NCBI RefSeq assembly: GCF_004011835.1
Contig: NZ_RKLN01000001.1
Span: 930,001 to 994,000 of the forward strand
DNA length: 64,000 nucleotides
Source: Rhodococcus spongiicola
GTDB lineage: Bacteria; Actinomycetota; Actinomycetes; Mycobacteriales; Mycobacteriaceae
Reading direction: 5' to 3'
Shown here: piece by piece, positions 19,498 through 29,646 of the stretch
Position numbering within the stretch: position 1 is the stretch's first letter
Layout: the number at the start of each line of letters is the position of its first letter
Position numbers and translations under genes: made by a program
Notes under the pieces: model-generated
What the model was told of the DNA's origin: nothing
Databases searched by the model: none
The model's input: the letters and a program-made list of their open reading frames with translations, nothing else

Positions 19498-20310
19498 TCA
19501 GAGCTCGCTGCGGCGCGACTTCCTCCGTGCGAGATTTCGCTCGTAGACCAGGCGAAGACCTTCGAGCGTGAGGTCGGGCTCGTGATGCTCGATGGTCTCG
19601 CACTCGGGCATGATCAGCGGCGCACTGTCCCCCGTCGCGATCACCGCGACGTCCGGACCGCTGAAGGCTCCGAGTTCGCGCCGAACTCGGCACACCAAAC
19701 CGTCTACCAGACCAGCGAATCCGAAGACGGCGCCCGACTGCATGCACTCGACCGTGTTCTTGCCGACCACCGACCGGGGCCGGAGCAGTTCGACCTTGCG
19801 CAATGCCGCGGACTGCGACGCCAATGCGTCCGTAGAGATCTCGAGGCCGGGCGCGATGGCGCCGCCGAGGAATTCACCCTTCGCGGATACCACGTCGACA
19901 CACGTCGACGTGCCGAAATCTACTACGATGCAGGCACTCTCGTACATGTGGTGTACTGCAAGGGCGTTGACGATGCGGTCGGCGCCCACTTCCTTGGGAT
20001 TGTCCACCAGCAGTGGGACCCCGGTGCGCACGCCGGGTTCCACGACCACATGCGGGACGTGATCCCAGTACCGGCCGAGCATTACGCGTATCTCGCGCAG
20101 CACCGACGGCACCGTCGAGAGTGCGGAGACACCGGTGATCTGATCGACGTGCCGGCCGAGCAGTCCGCGGAACTTGAGCGCCAACTCGTCGGCGGTCAGC
20201 CGCGCATCGGTCCGCATTCGCCAGTCCTGCACCAACTTCGAGTTGGAGCCGGTGCCGGTGAAGAGTCCAAGAACGATGTTGGTGTTCCGGACATCGACGG
20301 TGAGAAGCAC
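19498..20310 (-). CDS. coaX: Type III pantothenate kinase CoaX
   Basis: Phosphorylates pantothenate, the first step of CoA synthesis. The ASKHA-fold blocks are [13 protein letters not shown] (5-17), [12 protein letters not shown] (109-120) and [12 protein letters not shown] with the catalytic Asp131. Length (270 aa) is typical. The GTG start is four bases after the panD stop, so panC, panD and coaX form one run from pantoate and beta-alanine to phosphopantothenate. Type III kinases are not inhibited by CoA. Confidence 0.95.
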   Translation of the reverse strand: MLLTVDVRNTNIVLGLFTGTGSNSKLVQDWRMRTDARLTADELALKFRGLLGRHVDQITGVSALSTVPSVLREIRVMLGRYWDHVPHVVVEPGVRTGVPLLVDNPKEVGADRIVNALAVHHMYESACIVVDFGTSTCVDVVSAKGEFLGGAIAPGLEISTDALASQSAALRKVELLRPRSVVGKNTVECMQSGAVFGFAGLVDGLVCRVRRELGAFSGPDVAVIATGDSAPLIMPECETIEHHEPDLTLEGLRLVYERNLARRKSRRSEL

Positions 20311-20314
20311 CGCC

Positions 20315-20737
20315 CTACACCAGACTGGAGAGCATCCGCGGCGTGACCAGACCGGAGCCCTCGGGCGCGTGCGCCGGGTCCGATCCGAGGTCGACCGGCT
20401 TGTTGTCGCCGTCGACGAACACGACTCGTGGCGAGTACTCGCGGATCTCTTGTTCGTCCATCACGCCGTATGCGATGAGGATGACCAGATCACCCGGGTT
20501 GACCAGATGTGCTGCAGCACCATTGATCCCGATGACACCCGAGCCCCGCTGACCAGTGATCACGTAGGTCTCGAGGCGGGCGCCGTTGTCGATGTCGACG
20601 ATCGTGACCTGCTCACCCTCGAGCAGGTCGGCGGCCTCCATCAGGTCCTGGTCGACGGTCACCGAGCCGACGTAGTGCAGGTCGGCGTGCGTGACCGTGG
20701 CACGGTGGATCTTCGACTTCATCATGGTGCGCAGCAT
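20315..20737 (-). CDS. panD: Aspartate 1-decarboxylase PanD (proenzyme)
   Basis: Makes beta-alanine from aspartate using a pyruvoyl group formed by self-cleavage at Gly24-Ser25, visible in YVGSVTVD. The 140 residues cover the usual double-psi barrel; Lys9, Arg54 and Tyr58-type residues lie in KSKIHRATV and ARLETYVI. The C-terminal 20 residues are a low-complexity tail seen in mycobacterial PanD too. It lies between panC and coaX with 17- and 4-base gaps. Confidence 0.96.
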   Translation of the reverse strand: MLRTMMKSKIHRATVTHADLHYVGSVTVDQDLMEAADLLEGEQVTIVDIDNGARLETYVITGQRGSGVIGINGAAAHLVNPGDLVILIAYGVMDEQEIREYSPRVVFVDGDNKPVDLGSDPAHAPEGSGLVTPRMLSSLV

Positions 20738-20754
20738 GTTCGGCCCTTCGGTAT

Positions 20755-21714
20755 TCAGTGGGAGAGGAGGTCGTCGACTGGGTAGGAGGACGTGGCGGGG
20801 TCGGTGGTGTCTCGCTCGAGGAACCCGGTACCGACCGCTACACCGACGTTGTCGATCAGTCGGGTGTCGCCGAACCGCGCCGCGACGAGGAGCCGGCCGT
20901 CGCCGCGCTCGGGCGCCGGACCGAGATCCACACCGCGGACCTCGAGGTAGTCCACCTCGACCTCGGGCGCGGAGGCGAGCACCTCGCGTGCGGCGGCGAG
21001 GATCCCCTCCGCCCCGCCGGACGCGGCGTGTGCGCCGGCGACCAGCGCAGCCGACAGCGTGGTGGCCAGCTGCCTCTGCTCCGGGTCGAGGTAGCGATTC
21101 CTCGAGGACAGTGCCAGACCGTCCTGCTCACGGACCGTGGGAACGCCGACGATCCGCACGTCGAAGTTGAGATCGCGCACCATCTGCCTGATCAGTGCGA
21201 GCTGCTGGTAATCCTTCTCGCCGAAGAACGCGGCGTTGGGCGCCGCGATCTGGAGCAGCTTGGCGACGACCGTGAGCATGCCCGCGAAGTGCGTCGGTCG
21301 GCTCTTGCCCTCGAGGTCGGCACCGAGCGGTCCCGGGAGGACGGTGGCACGGGGGCCGTCGGGGTACATCGTGGAGGCCGTCGGAGCGAAGACCAGCTCG
21401 ACCCCGACCTCGCGCAGCAGTTCCAGATCCGCCTCGAGGGTGCGCGGGTAGGCGTCCAGATCCTCGCCCGCACCGAACTGCAGCGGATTGACGAAGATCG
21501 ACACGATCACGACGGCGCCGGTCAGCTTCGCCTGTCGCACCAGCTCGAGGTGACCGGCATGCAGGGCACCCATGGTGGGGACCAGCGCCACCTGGCGCCC
21601 GACACCGCGCAGCGCCTTCGACACCCGCGTCATGACCTCGGGGTCGTGGTGCACGGTCAGTTCGCCGCGCTTGAATCCGCCCTGCACTGCAGGAGCATCG
21701 TTCCCAGTGCTCAT
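20755..21714 (-). CDS. panC: Pantothenate synthetase PanC
   Basis: Joins pantoate and beta-alanine with ATP. The nucleotidyltransferase HIGH-like motif is in [14 protein letters not shown]. The pantoate/ATP-binding stretch [14 protein letters not shown] and the KMSKS-like SSRNRYL are present, with [15 protein letters not shown] between. ATG 21714 is preferred because the GGAGG at 21730-21726 lies 11 bases before it; the ATG at 21732 would overlap that site. The start overlaps or touches the end of the DUF2520 gene, so the two are coupled. About 320 aa, normal length. Confidence 0.94.
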   Translation of the reverse strand: MSTGNDAPAVQGGFKRGELTVHHDPEVMTRVSKALRGVGRQVALVPTMGALHAGHLELVRQAKLTGAVVIVSIFVNPLQFGAGEDLDAYPRTLEADLELLREVGVELVFAPTASTMYPDGPRATVLPGPLGADLEGKSRPTHFAGMLTVVAKLLQIAAPNAAFFGEKDYQQLALIRQMVRDLNFDVRIVGVPTVREQDGLALSSRNRYLDPEQRQLATTLSAALVAGAHAASGGAEGILAAAREVLASAPEVEVDYLEVRGVDLGPAPERGDGRLLVAARFGDTRLIDNVGVAVGTGFLERDTTDPATSSYPVDDLLSH

Positions 21715-21721
21715 CCTCGGC

Positions 21722-22648
21722 TCATCCTCCATCTTCGAGCATGTCCATCAGTTCCGGCTTCGCCCCCGCGCGCTGCGCAGTCCGCAGTGCAAAGGCCCGG
21801 TATCCCGCGGCCAGCCTCGGGTCGACGTCCTCGAGCACCTCGAGGTGCTTCGCAACGGCGTCCGCGTCACCGCGCGCCACGGGTCCGGTCAGCGCAGACT
21901 GCCCGCGCCGCAGGGCGTTGTCGAGGGCCGCCGACAGCAGCGGACCCAGCACCCGTTCCGGCAGCCCGTTCGGGTCGTCACCGACGAGTTCCTGGCCCAG
22001 CAGTTCCTGCCCCTCGAGCGCGACCCGCAGCGCCGCGACCGCGTCGACGACGAGCGTCACGAGGTGGTTGCTGCCGTGCGCGAGGGCTGCGTGATAGAGC
22101 GGGCGGACGTCCTCGCGGACCCGTACCGGCTCGCCACCGATCTCCAGGACGAGCGACTGCCCGATCGCATAGCCGATGTCGTCGGCCGCTGTGATCCCGA
22201 AACACGCGTCGGACAGCCGGACGGTGTCCTCGATGTGGCCGGTGAAGGTCATCGCGGGATGGATCGCCAGCGGCACGATGCCCTGCTCGGAGAGCGGTGC
22301 GAGAATGCCGATGCCGTTAGCGCCGGAAGTGTGGACGACGATCGTGCCGCGGCGAACCGACTCGGTTGCCGCCAGTCCGCCCACCAGTCCGGCGAGTTCG
22401 TCGTCGGGAACCGCGAGGATCAGCAGCTCTGCGCGGGCCGCGACCTCGGGAACGGGCAGGATCTCAGTGTCAGGGAGTCGTGTCTGCGCACGATGAACGG
22501 AGGCGCCGGAAACGGCTGAGCAGGCGACAACGACGTGCCCGACTCGCTCCAGCGCGGCGCCGATTGCTGTCCCGACCCGTCCCGCCGAGACGATACCGAT
22601 CGTCAGTCGTGCAGGCGCGGGACCGTTGGCGATCCCAAAGGAGGCCAC
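21722..22648 (-). CDS. Rossmann-like DUF2520 protein of the pantothenate operon
   Basis: A 308-residue dehydrogenase-like protein. The N-terminal dinucleotide fold reads [22 protein letters not shown] (16-37), with Ser where the first glycine is usual. A DUF2520-type all-helical C-terminal domain follows, with [17 protein letters not shown] at the domain junction, reminiscent of the helix that carries catalytic residues in 6-phosphogluconate/ketopantoate-reductase relatives. Function unproved; it matches Rv3603c of M. tuberculosis. Being the first gene before panC-panD-coaX suggests a role in pantoate supply. Confidence 0.83.
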   Translation of the reverse strand: MASFGIANGPAPARLTIGIVSAGRVGTAIGAALERVGHVVVACSAVSGASVHRAQTRLPDTEILPVPEVAARAELLILAVPDDELAGLVGGLAATESVRRGTIVVHTSGANGIGILAPLSEQGIVPLAIHPAMTFTGHIEDTVRLSDACFGITAADDIGYAIGQSLVLEIGGEPVRVREDVRPLYHAALAHGSNHLVTLVVDAVAALRVALEGQELLGQELVGDDPNGLPERVLGPLLSAALDNALRRGQSALTGPVARGDADAVAKHLEVLEDVDPRLAAGYRAFALRTAQRAGAKPELMDMLEDGG

Positions 22649-22808
22649 TTTCGTCCTCTCGTTCGTTCCAGTCCCGCACGGCGGGTACCAGACGTCCTGC
22701 GGAGAGAATAGCGCGTGGGAAGACGCGGACCACTGGCCACCGACGTGATCTACGGCTCACTTGGCGGCGAGAGCGAGTTCGATCTCGCCGGCGCTACCCT
22801 GCGGTGGG

Positions 22809-23939
22809 CTACTCGGCGCGATGACGTGTGTGCGGGGGCACCGCGCCCTCCCCCGTGTCGTCGGATTTGAGGTTCGCCATGATCTCGGCAACCGAAAGGC
22901 CGTTCGTGTGCGCGCCACCGGAGTCCTCGGCCAGCCGGCGCGCGCGACGCGACACCGGCCGCGGCGTCTCGGAGTGAGAAACCCTGAACTGTCCCTGTTC
23001 GTCCCGTTCCGGTGTGTGTGACGGGGCGGCGGGCGTGGGCGGCTCGGCCTTCGGCTCAGCGGTCTCGCCCATCGGACCAAGGCCGTACTCGGGCGCCAGT
23101 CTCGCAACAAGAGGCTCTTCCAGCGGAGTCTCCGGGCCGCCGAGGACAATGTCCGCGGCGGTGCTCTCGGCGGCCGCACCGGCTCTGTGGTTGGCCATAG
23201 GGCTGTCGAGGTGGTTGACGGCGGATCTGTCGAAGTCGTTGACGACAAGACCGTCAACGGCCTCGACGTCTATCGCCGGAATCACGGCAGTCGTCTCCGC
23301 CGTGACCGGGTCGTCGTACGGGGTTGCGAAACCGGGACCCTGGGGCGTCGGGTGCCGCGTCAGATCGGGGCTGGGAACCTGAGCATCGGGGCCGGACAGG
23401 TGAGCATTGGGGCCGGGAGGCTGAGCGCCCGGAACGAATAGGCCGGACGCGGCGGGGTGGTAGCTACCCGCCAACTCCTGGACTCGTGTCGACTCCGCGC
23501 GCAACGCCACGCGGTCCTCCGGTAGCCGACCGTCGAAGAGCATCTCGAGGTTCCGGCGAAGTGCAGAGAGCTCGTCGCGAAGCGCCTTGATGGTCTCGGC
23601 TTCGGCAGCCATCTCGCCCCGAACCCGGACCTCTACCCCGAGCTCGTACTCGCGGCGTGCGCTGATCTCGCGCTCCAGCTGTAGTTCGTACACCTTCTGC
23701 AGGTCACGAACCTTCGCCTTTTCCCGAGCGGACTCGCGCCGGTACTTGGTCATCGCTATCGCACCCAACGTTGCGGCCCACAACGCGACGACCAGGCCTA
23801 CCCGAAGCAGTTTGACGCTGTCGCTGAAGATCATGAACAGTGACGCCGCAACGGCGAGCGACACAAGCCCGGCACTTATCATCTGGCTCGTAGTGCGTCG
23901 ATTGCGGCGTACCGACTTGGCGCGACCCGAAACCGTCAT
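22809..23939 (-). CDS. Membrane protein with coiled coil and Pro-rich tail, Rv3604c-like
   Basis: A 376-residue protein. Two hydrophobic helices (about 20-60, MISAGLVSLAVAASLFMIF and LLRVGLVVALWAATLGAI) are followed by a strong charged coiled coil (about 66-140, YRRESAREKAKVRDLQK) and a long low-complexity Pro/Ala/Glu/Thr tail with short repeats such as GPNAHLSGPDAQ. It ends in a basic segment. The layout suggests a membrane-tethered scaffold. No enzymatic motif is visible. It corresponds by position to Rv3604c. ATG 23939. Confidence 0.78.
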   Translation of the reverse strand: MTVSGRAKSVRRNRRTTSQMISAGLVSLAVAASLFMIFSDSVKLLRVGLVVALWAATLGAIAMTKYRRESAREKAKVRDLQKVYELQLEREISARREYELGVEVRVRGEMAAEAETIKALRDELSALRRNLEMLFDGRLPEDRVALRAESTRVQELAGSYHPAASGLFVPGAQPPGPNAHLSGPDAQVPSPDLTRHPTPQGPGFATPYDDPVTAETTAVIPAIDVEAVDGLVVNDFDRSAVNHLDSPMANHRAGAAAESTAADIVLGGPETPLEEPLVARLAPEYGLGPMGETAEPKAEPPTPAAPSHTPERDEQGQFRVSHSETPRPVSRRARRLAEDSGGAHTNGLSVAEIMANLKSDDTGEGAVPPHTRHRAE

Positions 23940-24020
23940 GCAAATCAGGGTAGCCGCACGCGCCCGTAACCCAATCCGGATACAATAGTAGGTACAATCT
24001 GTCTGGGCCGCCCGGAGAGA

Positions 24021-24488
24021 TCAGGGAGCTGGCTCGTCGGGCGGCACGTCGGGCGTCCGGCAACAGCGCTCGAGCCAAAGGGCCGCCAGCACCAGCAGGA
24101 CCGCCGCGACCAGACCGACGATCGCACCCGGACTGTCGGACACCGCGGCCCGCAGCTGTGAGCGCTGCGGCCACAGATAGACGAGCAATCCCGCCCATAC
24201 GCCCGCACTGGCGGCACCGACCAGCGCCGACGCCTTCGCCAGCGCTGCTGTGCGCGCGGCCGTGATCGGATGCAACTGTCGGGGACCAGGACCGATCGCG
24301 TGGTCGCGAATCCTCGCCCGGATCACGAACGCCAGCACCGCCTCGATGAGGGCAACCGGGTACAGCGACGCCCCGGCGTAGACGGGAATCGGGGGAATGG
24401 ACCCGTACGCGACACGGACCAGCAACCAGGTCGCCACCGCGGCGAGCAGTGCCAGCGATAACAAGTCCCAGATCCGGGTCGGTTTCAT
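24021..24488 (-). CDS. DUF3180 membrane protein, Rv3605c-like
   Basis: A 155-residue integral membrane protein with about four helices (LSLALLAAVATWLLVRVAYG, VYAGASLYPVALIEAVLAFVI, ASALVGAASAGVWAGLLVYLW, IVGLVAAVLLVLAALWLE). The N-terminus MKPTRIWDLL and the polar loop IGPGPRQLHPITAARTAALAKASA are typical of DUF3180. It always sits beside folK in mycobacteria and relatives; its function is unknown. ATG 24488 lies five bases after the folK stop, so it is likely co-translated with the folate genes. The longer open frame upstream is rejected, as it runs across folK. Confidence 0.85.
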   Translation of the reverse strand: MKPTRIWDLLSLALLAAVATWLLVRVAYGSIPPIPVYAGASLYPVALIEAVLAFVIRARIRDHAIGPGPRQLHPITAARTAALAKASALVGAASAGVWAGLLVYLWPQRSQLRAAVSDSPGAIVGLVAAVLLVLAALWLERCCRTPDVPPDEPAP

Positions 24489-24493
24489 CACAG

Positions 24494-25000
24494 CTACCGT
24501 AGTTCCAGTTGCCGCGTCGTCCGTCGAACTCCGGCCCTTTCGGCCACGTCGAGACGTCCGAGCAAGTCGTCGACCCGCACTTCGGTCCCATCGACGTCGA
24601 GGGTCGCATCCGGTTCGACATCGAGCCACGGAACCAACACGAACGCCCGCTCGAGGGCGCGTGGATGAGGCAGCGTCAGCTCGGGATCATCGCTGCAGAT
24701 CCCGTCGCACGTCACGACGTCCACATCCAATGTGCGTGGGCCCCAACGTTGCTCCCGCACCCGCTCCGCCGCGGCCTCGAGTTGCTGTCCGCGCCGCAAC
24801 CAGTTCCGACAGTCGGCGCCGGGATCGTCCACGATCAGGATGGCATTGAGGAAGTCCTGCTGTTCGACGCCACCCCACGGCGCCGTCGCATAAACGGGTG
24901 AGATCGCGACGATCCACTCACGCAGGCCGTCCACCACCGTCTGCAGATACGCGAGGCTGTCCCCGATGTTGGAACCGATGGACAGCACCGCCCGGCTCAA
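24494..25000 (-). CDS. folK: HPPK, 2-amino-4-hydroxy-6-hydroxymethyldihydropteridine diphosphokinase
   Basis: Transfers pyrophosphate from ATP to hydroxymethyl-dihydropterin, between FolB and FolP in folate synthesis. Visible motifs: SIGSNIGD at the N-terminus and the signature [16 protein letters not shown] with the two metal-binding Asp residues (DVD), then [15 protein letters not shown]. Length 168 aa. The start is TTG 25000, overlapping the folB stop as TTGA, a coupled start supported by the position of the first conserved residues. Confidence 0.95.
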   Translation of the reverse strand: MSRAVLSIGSNIGDSLAYLQTVVDGLREWIVAISPVYATAPWGGVEQQDFLNAILIVDDPGADCRNWLRRGQQLEAAAERVREQRWGPRTLDVDVVTCDGICSDDPELTLPHPRALERAFVLVPWLDVEPDATLDVDGTEVRVDDLLGRLDVAERAGVRRTTRQLELR

Positions 25001-25389
25001 CAGGTGGCCTCGGCAGCGGTGCGCGACCGTGTAGCAACCACAGCGACGTCCGCGAACGTCAACGGAATCGGTGCGGACGGCTTGTGCAGCACCACCTCGA
25101 CACGCTGGACGCGCGCATCACGCATGACGTCGTCGGCGACCTCCCCGGCGACGGTCTCGATGAGATCCCGCGACGGTCCCGCGACGATCGCGGCCGCGCG
25201 CCGGGCGAGATCACCGTAGTCGAAGGTGTCCTCGAGGTTGTCGGACGCCGCGGCCGGCGCGAGATCCATCCACAGAGTCACGTCGACGAAAAACTCCTGC
25301 CCGTCCCGCTTCTCATGATCGAAGACGCCATGGTTGCCGCGGACCTTCAGTCCCCGCAACTCGATTCGATCGCCACAGATGTCATTCAT
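24997..25389 (-). CDS. folB: Dihydroneopterin aldolase FolB
   Basis: Cleaves dihydroneopterin to the hydroxymethylpterin used by FolK. The 130-residue T-fold shows [25 protein letters not shown] at the start, the pterin-binding Glu in [14 protein letters not shown], and the catalytic Lys in [13 protein letters not shown]. Forms a tunnelling octamer in the family. Three bases separate it from folP; the end overlaps folK. Confidence 0.95.
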   Translation of the reverse strand: MNDICGDRIELRGLKVRGNHGVFDHEKRDGQEFFVDVTLWMDLAPAAASDNLEDTFDYGDLARRAAAIVAGPSRDLIETVAGEVADDVMRDARVQRVEVVLHKPSAPIPLTFADVAVVATRSRTAAEATC

Positions 25390-25392
25390 CCG

Positions 25393-26253
25393 TCACCTCC
25401 CGGCTCCCGAACGTTGACTACCCCGCTCCCAGGCACCCGCGACGGCTATCGCGTCGAGCGACGCCTGGGCGTCGTGGACCCGCACACCCCAGGCGCCGTT
25501 CGTGACCGCCAGGGCCGAGATCACTGCGGTCGCGACTTCGCGGCCGGACGGCGGCCGGTCGGTTCCGTCCGCACTTGCCAGCAGCGACCCGAGGAACCGC
25601 TTGCGGGACGCCCCGATGAGGACCGGGAACCCCAGTTCGGCCAGTTCGGGAAGTCGGTGCAGAAGCTGCCAGTTGTGGTCGGCGGCCTTGACGAAACCGA
25701 GGCCCGGATCGAGCACGAGCGCTCTCGGGTCCACGCCGGCCGCCACCGCGGCGTCCACCTGAACCATCAACTCGTCGCGCACCTCACGGACCACGTCGTC
25801 GTAATGCGACGATCCACCGGCGTGAACGAACTCGCCCGCGGGACGCCAGTGCATCAGTATCCAGGGCACGTGGGCCTCCGCGACGACGCGTGCCATGTCG
25901 ACATCCGCGCGGCCACCGGAGACGTCGTTGACTATCGATACTCCGGCTTCGATCGCCGCTCGAGCCACCGACGCCCGCATCGTGTCGACGCTGACGGTTA
26001 CACCCTCGGCAGCGAGTGCGGCGATTACCGGTACAACCCGTCCCGCCTCGACCTCGGGATCGACACGGGTAGCACCCGGGCGAGTCGACTCGCCACCGAC
26101 GTCGACGACGTCGACCCCGAGTCGCTGCAGGTGCAGGCCGTGCTCGACAGCGGCGTCGCGGTCGAGGAATTTGCCGCCGTCGGAAAACGAATCGACAGTC
26201 ACGTTGAGGACTCCCATGACGATGGGACGTCCGAGGTCAGGTAGGGCGATCAC
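25393..26253 (-). CDS. folP: Dihydropteroate synthase FolP
   Basis: Joins the activated pterin with p-aminobenzoate; the sulfonamide target. TIM-barrel signatures: [18 protein letters not shown] (12-29), [11 protein letters not shown] (51-61), NDVSGG, and the phosphate/pterin-binding [10 protein letters not shown]. The 286 aa and ESTRPG loop fit the functional FolP1 group. GTG 26253 overlaps the folE stop as GTGA. The order folE-folP-folB-folK gives most of the dihydropteroate branch in one operon. Confidence 0.96.
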   Translation of the reverse strand: MIALPDLGRPIVMGVLNVTVDSFSDGGKFLDRDAAVEHGLHLQRLGVDVVDVGGESTRPGATRVDPEVEAGRVVPVIAALAAEGVTVSVDTMRASVARAAIEAGVSIVNDVSGGRADVDMARVVAEAHVPWILMHWRPAGEFVHAGGSSHYDDVVREVRDELMVQVDAAVAAGVDPRALVLDPGLGFVKAADHNWQLLHRLPELAELGFPVLIGASRKRFLGSLLASADGTDRPPSGREVATAVISALAVTNGAWGVRVHDAQASLDAIAVAGAWERGSQRSGAGR

Positions 26254-26867
26254 CTGCGGAGGATCAGATCGAGAGCCTCGGCGCGGGAGGCGGAGCTCGT
26301 CTGAAACTGCCCACGCACCGCTGACGTCGTGGTGCTCGCGCCCGGCTTACGGATGCCGCGCATCGCCATGCACAGATGCTCGGCCTCGACCACGACGATC
26401 ACACCACGCGGATCGAGTTTGCTCATGAGGGCGTCCGCGATCTGGCTGGTGAGCCGTTCCTGCACCTGCGGGCGCTTGGCGTACAGATCCACCAGCCGCG
26501 CCAGCTTCGACAGTCCCGTCAGCCGGCCCGTCGGCCCGGGAATGTAGCCGATGTGCGCGACCCCGTGGAACGAGACGAGGTGATGCTCGCATGTCGAGTA
26601 CAACGGGATGTCTCGGACCAGCACGAGTTCTTGATGGCCCTCGTCGAACGTCGTGTCGAGGACGTCGTCAGGATCGGTATAGAGGCCGGCGAATACTTCG
26701 CGGTAGGCGCGGGCCACCCGAGCCGGAGTGTCGAGGAGCCCCGGACGATCGGGATCCTCGCCTACCGCGATCAGCAGCTCGCGCACGGCCGCCTCGGCGC
26801 GCGCCTGATCGAACGGCCTCCCAGTCATGAGCGCTACCGACTCACTCCCCAGCTGATTCACCGACAA
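26250..26867 (-). CDS. folE: GTP cyclohydrolase I FolE
   Basis: Opens GTP to dihydroneopterin triphosphate, the first folate step. The zinc site is C93, H96 ([13 protein letters not shown]) and C166 (HLCMAMRG); [11 protein letters not shown] and [24 protein letters not shown] are further signatures, ending with [12 protein letters not shown]. The start is TTG 26867, eight bases after GGAGG; the GTG two codons on lies too far from it. Downstream of ftsH with 77 bases between, so it may share the ftsH transcript, as in mycobacteria. Confidence 0.96.
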   Translation of the reverse strand: MSVNQLGSESVALMTGRPFDQARAEAAVRELLIAVGEDPDRPGLLDTPARVARAYREVFAGLYTDPDDVLDTTFDEGHQELVLVRDIPLYSTCEHHLVSFHGVAHIGYIPGPTGRLTGLSKLARLVDLYAKRPQVQERLTSQIADALMSKLDPRGVIVVVEAEHLCMAMRGIRKPGASTTTSAVRGQFQTSSASRAEALDLILRR

Positions 26868-26944
26868 CCGACGTACCTCCAGTATTGGGGCTCAGCGCCC
26901 CGGACCATACGGGTGTGCCGAGTCTGAGCCTAGCTGTGGGCCGA

Positions 26945-29380
26945 TTACTGCGGGCCGGTCGGCCCCTCCCAGACCTGCGTCGGAGTATCACTGTCGGACC
27001 GTCCGCTCCCCCTATCGCCAGGTGGACGGCCCGAGCCGTCCTCGGGCCCGGCAGGGCGCTGGTGGGACGGATCCCACTGCGGGTGCTGGTGCCGTCCACC
27101 TTGCTGACCGTGGCCACTGTCAGCCCGCTGACCATGACCGCCGTCAGCCCGCTGACCATGACCACTGTCAGCCCGCTGACCATGACCGCCGTCGGCCGGT
27201 TCGCGGGGCGGCCAACCCGGAGCGGACCAGCCCGCCGGAGCGCCGTAGTCGGGACGGGTCCCCTGAACCGGCGGCACGGGAGGCTGCGCAGGACCCTGTT
27301 GCGCAGGACCCGGTTGTGCTGGTCCCGGTTGTGACGGAGGCCGGCCGTAGGAAGGCTCTGCGGTGGCGTTCCCGTTGAACGGAGGCGCCGTTTGGCGCTG
27401 CGCGAACGTCGGCTGTGCCTCCCGCACCGGCTCGGGCGCCGGCGGCCACGTATCGCCCCGCTCGATCGCAAGCTCTCGCGGCGTCTTGATCGGCGGCTTG
27501 TCGGACGGCGTGCGGTCACCGAAAACGTCGAACTCAGTGATCCGTGGGCGCTTCTCCACCGTCGTGAAGATCTTCTCGAGGTCCTTGCGCGTCAGGGTCT
27601 CATGCTCGAGCAGCTGGCCGGCCAGCTCGTCCAGGACGTCGCGGTACTCGTTCAGGATCGACCACGCTTCCGTGTGCGCGGCCTCGATGAGCTTGCGTAC
27701 TTCCTCGTCGATCTCCCGAGCGATCTCGTGCGAGTAGTCGGAGTTCATGCCCATCGTGCGGCCCAGGAACGGGTCGCCCTGTTCTTGCCCGTAGCGGACC
27801 GCACCGAGCTTGGCGCTCATGCCGTACTCGGTCACCATGGCCCGGGCGATCTTGGTGGCTTGGTCGATGTCGGACGAGGCACCGGTCGTCGGCTCGTGGA
27901 ATACGAGTTCCTCGGCGGCGCGACCACCCATCGCCATGACCAGGCGCGCAATCATCTCCGACCGCGTCATCAGGCCCTTGTCGTCCTCGGGAACGGTCAT
28001 CGCGTGACCCCCGGTGCGTCCTCGCGCAAGGATCGTGACCTTGTAGATCGGCTCGATGTCGGGCATCGCCCACGCCGCGAGCGTGTGACCACCTTCGTGG
28101 TACGCGGTGATCTTCTTCTCGTGCTCGGAGATGATCCGGCTCTTGCGGCGCGGACCGCCGATCACCCGGTCGACGGACTCCTCGAGCGAGGTCTCCGTGA
28201 TCACGGTCCCATTCTCGCGAGCCGTTAGCAGCGCGGCCTCGTTGATCACGTTCGCCAGGTCGGCACCCGACATACCGACGGTGCGCTTGGCGAGGCCCTC
28301 GAGATCGGCATTGGGGTCGAGCGGCTTGCCCTGCGAGTGCACCGCGAGGATCGCCCGTCGCCCTGCCAGGTCGGGGGCGCTGACCGGGATCTGACGGTCG
28401 AAGCGCCCAGGGCGCAGTAGTGCCGGGTCGAGGATGTCGGGGCGGTTCGTCGCGGCGATCAGGATGATGCCGGTGCGGTCACCGAAGCCGTCCATCTCGA
28501 CGAGCAGCTGGTTGAGGGTCTGCTCACGCTCGTCGTGTCCGCCGCCCAGGCCCGCGCCGCGCTGCCGACCGACGGCGTCGATCTCGTCGACGAAGATGAT
28601 GCACGGGCTGTTCTGCTTCGCCTGTTCGAACAGGTCACGCACACGCGAGGCGCCGACACCGACGAACATTTCGACGAAGTCCGAACCCGAAATCGTGAAG
28701 AAGGGGACACCGGCCTCGCCTGCGACGGCCCGCGCGAGCAGCGTCTTACCCGTGCCGGGCGGGCCATAGAGCAGCACACCCTTCGGAATCTTGGCGCCCA
28801 GTGCCTGGTAGCGCGCGGGATGCTGCAGGAAGTCCTTTATCTCGTAGAGTTCCTCGACCGCCTCGTCGGCGCCCGCGACGTCCGCGAAGGTGGTGCTGGG
28901 CAGATCCTTCGACAGTTGCTTGGCCTTGGACTTGCCGAAGCCCATCATTCCGCCGCGGCCACCGCCCTGCATGCGGTTCATCACGAACAAGAAGATGCCC
29001 AGCAGGATGATCATCGGCAGCACGAAGAGCAGCATCGAGGTCAGCCAGCTCTCCTGCGTGACGCTGGTGTTGAACTCCTGCAGTCCCGAACCCGAGACCT
29101 TGTCGAAGATCTGCTCGGACGCCGCTTCCGGATACTTGGCGATGATCTCGGTGCTGCCCTCGGTGGCGTCGTTACCGCTCTTGAGCCACAGGCGGACCTG
29201 CTGTTCGCGGTCGTCGATCTGCGCCTTGTCGACATTGTTGGCGTCGAGTTGCGCGATCGCCACCGAGGTGTCGACCGACTTGAACCCCCGCGTGTCGTTG
29301 CCGAAGAAGCTGAAGGCGTAAATGACCAACAGGACACCGGCGACTATCGCCAGGTTGCGGAACACAGTCTTGCGGTTCAT
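26945..29380 (-). CDS. ftsH: ATP-dependent zinc metalloprotease FtsH
   Basis: Membrane-bound AAA protease that removes damaged membrane proteins. Transmembrane helices lie at about 7-25 and 112-135, with the outer domain between. AAA module: Walker A GPPGTGKT (206-213), Walker B IIFVDEID (261-268), [20 protein letters not shown]. The protease has HEGGH at 428-432 and the third ligand in [12 protein letters not shown]. From about residue 640 the tail is Pro/Gly/Gln-rich and ends with four GHGQRAD(S/G) repeats, making this 811-residue protein longer than most FtsH (about 640-760). ATG 29380. Likely cotranscribed with folE onward. Confidence 0.97.
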   Translation of the reverse strand: MNRKTVFRNLAIVAGVLLVIYAFSFFGNDTRGFKSVDTSVAIAQLDANNVDKAQIDDREQQVRLWLKSGNDATEGSTEIIAKYPEAASEQIFDKVSGSGLQEFNTSVTQESWLTSMLLFVLPMIILLGIFLFVMNRMQGGGRGGMMGFGKSKAKQLSKDLPSTTFADVAGADEAVEELYEIKDFLQHPARYQALGAKIPKGVLLYGPPGTGKTLLARAVAGEAGVPFFTISGSDFVEMFVGVGASRVRDLFEQAKQNSPCIIFVDEIDAVGRQRGAGLGGGHDEREQTLNQLLVEMDGFGDRTGIILIAATNRPDILDPALLRPGRFDRQIPVSAPDLAGRRAILAVHSQGKPLDPNADLEGLAKRTVGMSGADLANVINEAALLTARENGTVITETSLEESVDRVIGGPRRKSRIISEHEKKITAYHEGGHTLAAWAMPDIEPIYKVTILARGRTGGHAMTVPEDDKGLMTRSEMIARLVMAMGGRAAEELVFHEPTTGASSDIDQATKIARAMVTEYGMSAKLGAVRYGQEQGDPFLGRTMGMNSDYSHEIAREIDEEVRKLIEAAHTEAWSILNEYRDVLDELAGQLLEHETLTRKDLEKIFTTVEKRPRITEFDVFGDRTPSDKPPIKTPRELAIERGDTWPPAPEPVREAQPTFAQRQTAPPFNGNATAEPSYGRPPSQPGPAQPGPAQQGPAQPPVPPVQGTRPDYGAPAGWSAPGWPPREPADGGHGQRADSGHGQRADGGHGQRADSGHGQQGGRHQHPQWDPSHQRPAGPEDGSGRPPGDRGSGRSDSDTPTQVWEGPTGPQ
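27104..27199. repeat. Four 24-bp tandem units in the ftsH tail
   Basis: Four head-to-tail copies of a 24-bp unit (CTGACCATGACC...CAGCCCG on the plus strand; units start at 27104, 27128, 27152 and 27176). They encode [16 protein letters not shown]. Units differ at a few bases, alternating between two versions, so the array has grown by duplication of pairs. Confidence 0.92.
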
Positions 29381-29646
29381 ACAGGTTCGGCCACCGCGGC
29401 CGGTCCTTTCGATAGTGCGGGCGGTCGTGCAGGTACGTGATCACCGTTCCGGCTGGCCAGACGAGCGGATGTCCCACTGTCCGGACACCTCAGATTACCG
29501 CGGACGAAGATGCTCGATGCCTGGTAGCAGCCAGCTGTCCCGGTTACGTCCCCTGGAAGTATCGTCATCAGTTTCAACGCGCTTCACCCCCGTCTCGGTT
29601 CCCGGTCTGGGACGTACGCCACCCGCCCGGGACGAACGTGCGCATC

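Noticed and set aside
29381-29646. A gene between ftsH and the amidase
   Set aside because: Only shadow frames are present; these 266 bases must hold the ftsH promoter, but no clear hexamers stand out.
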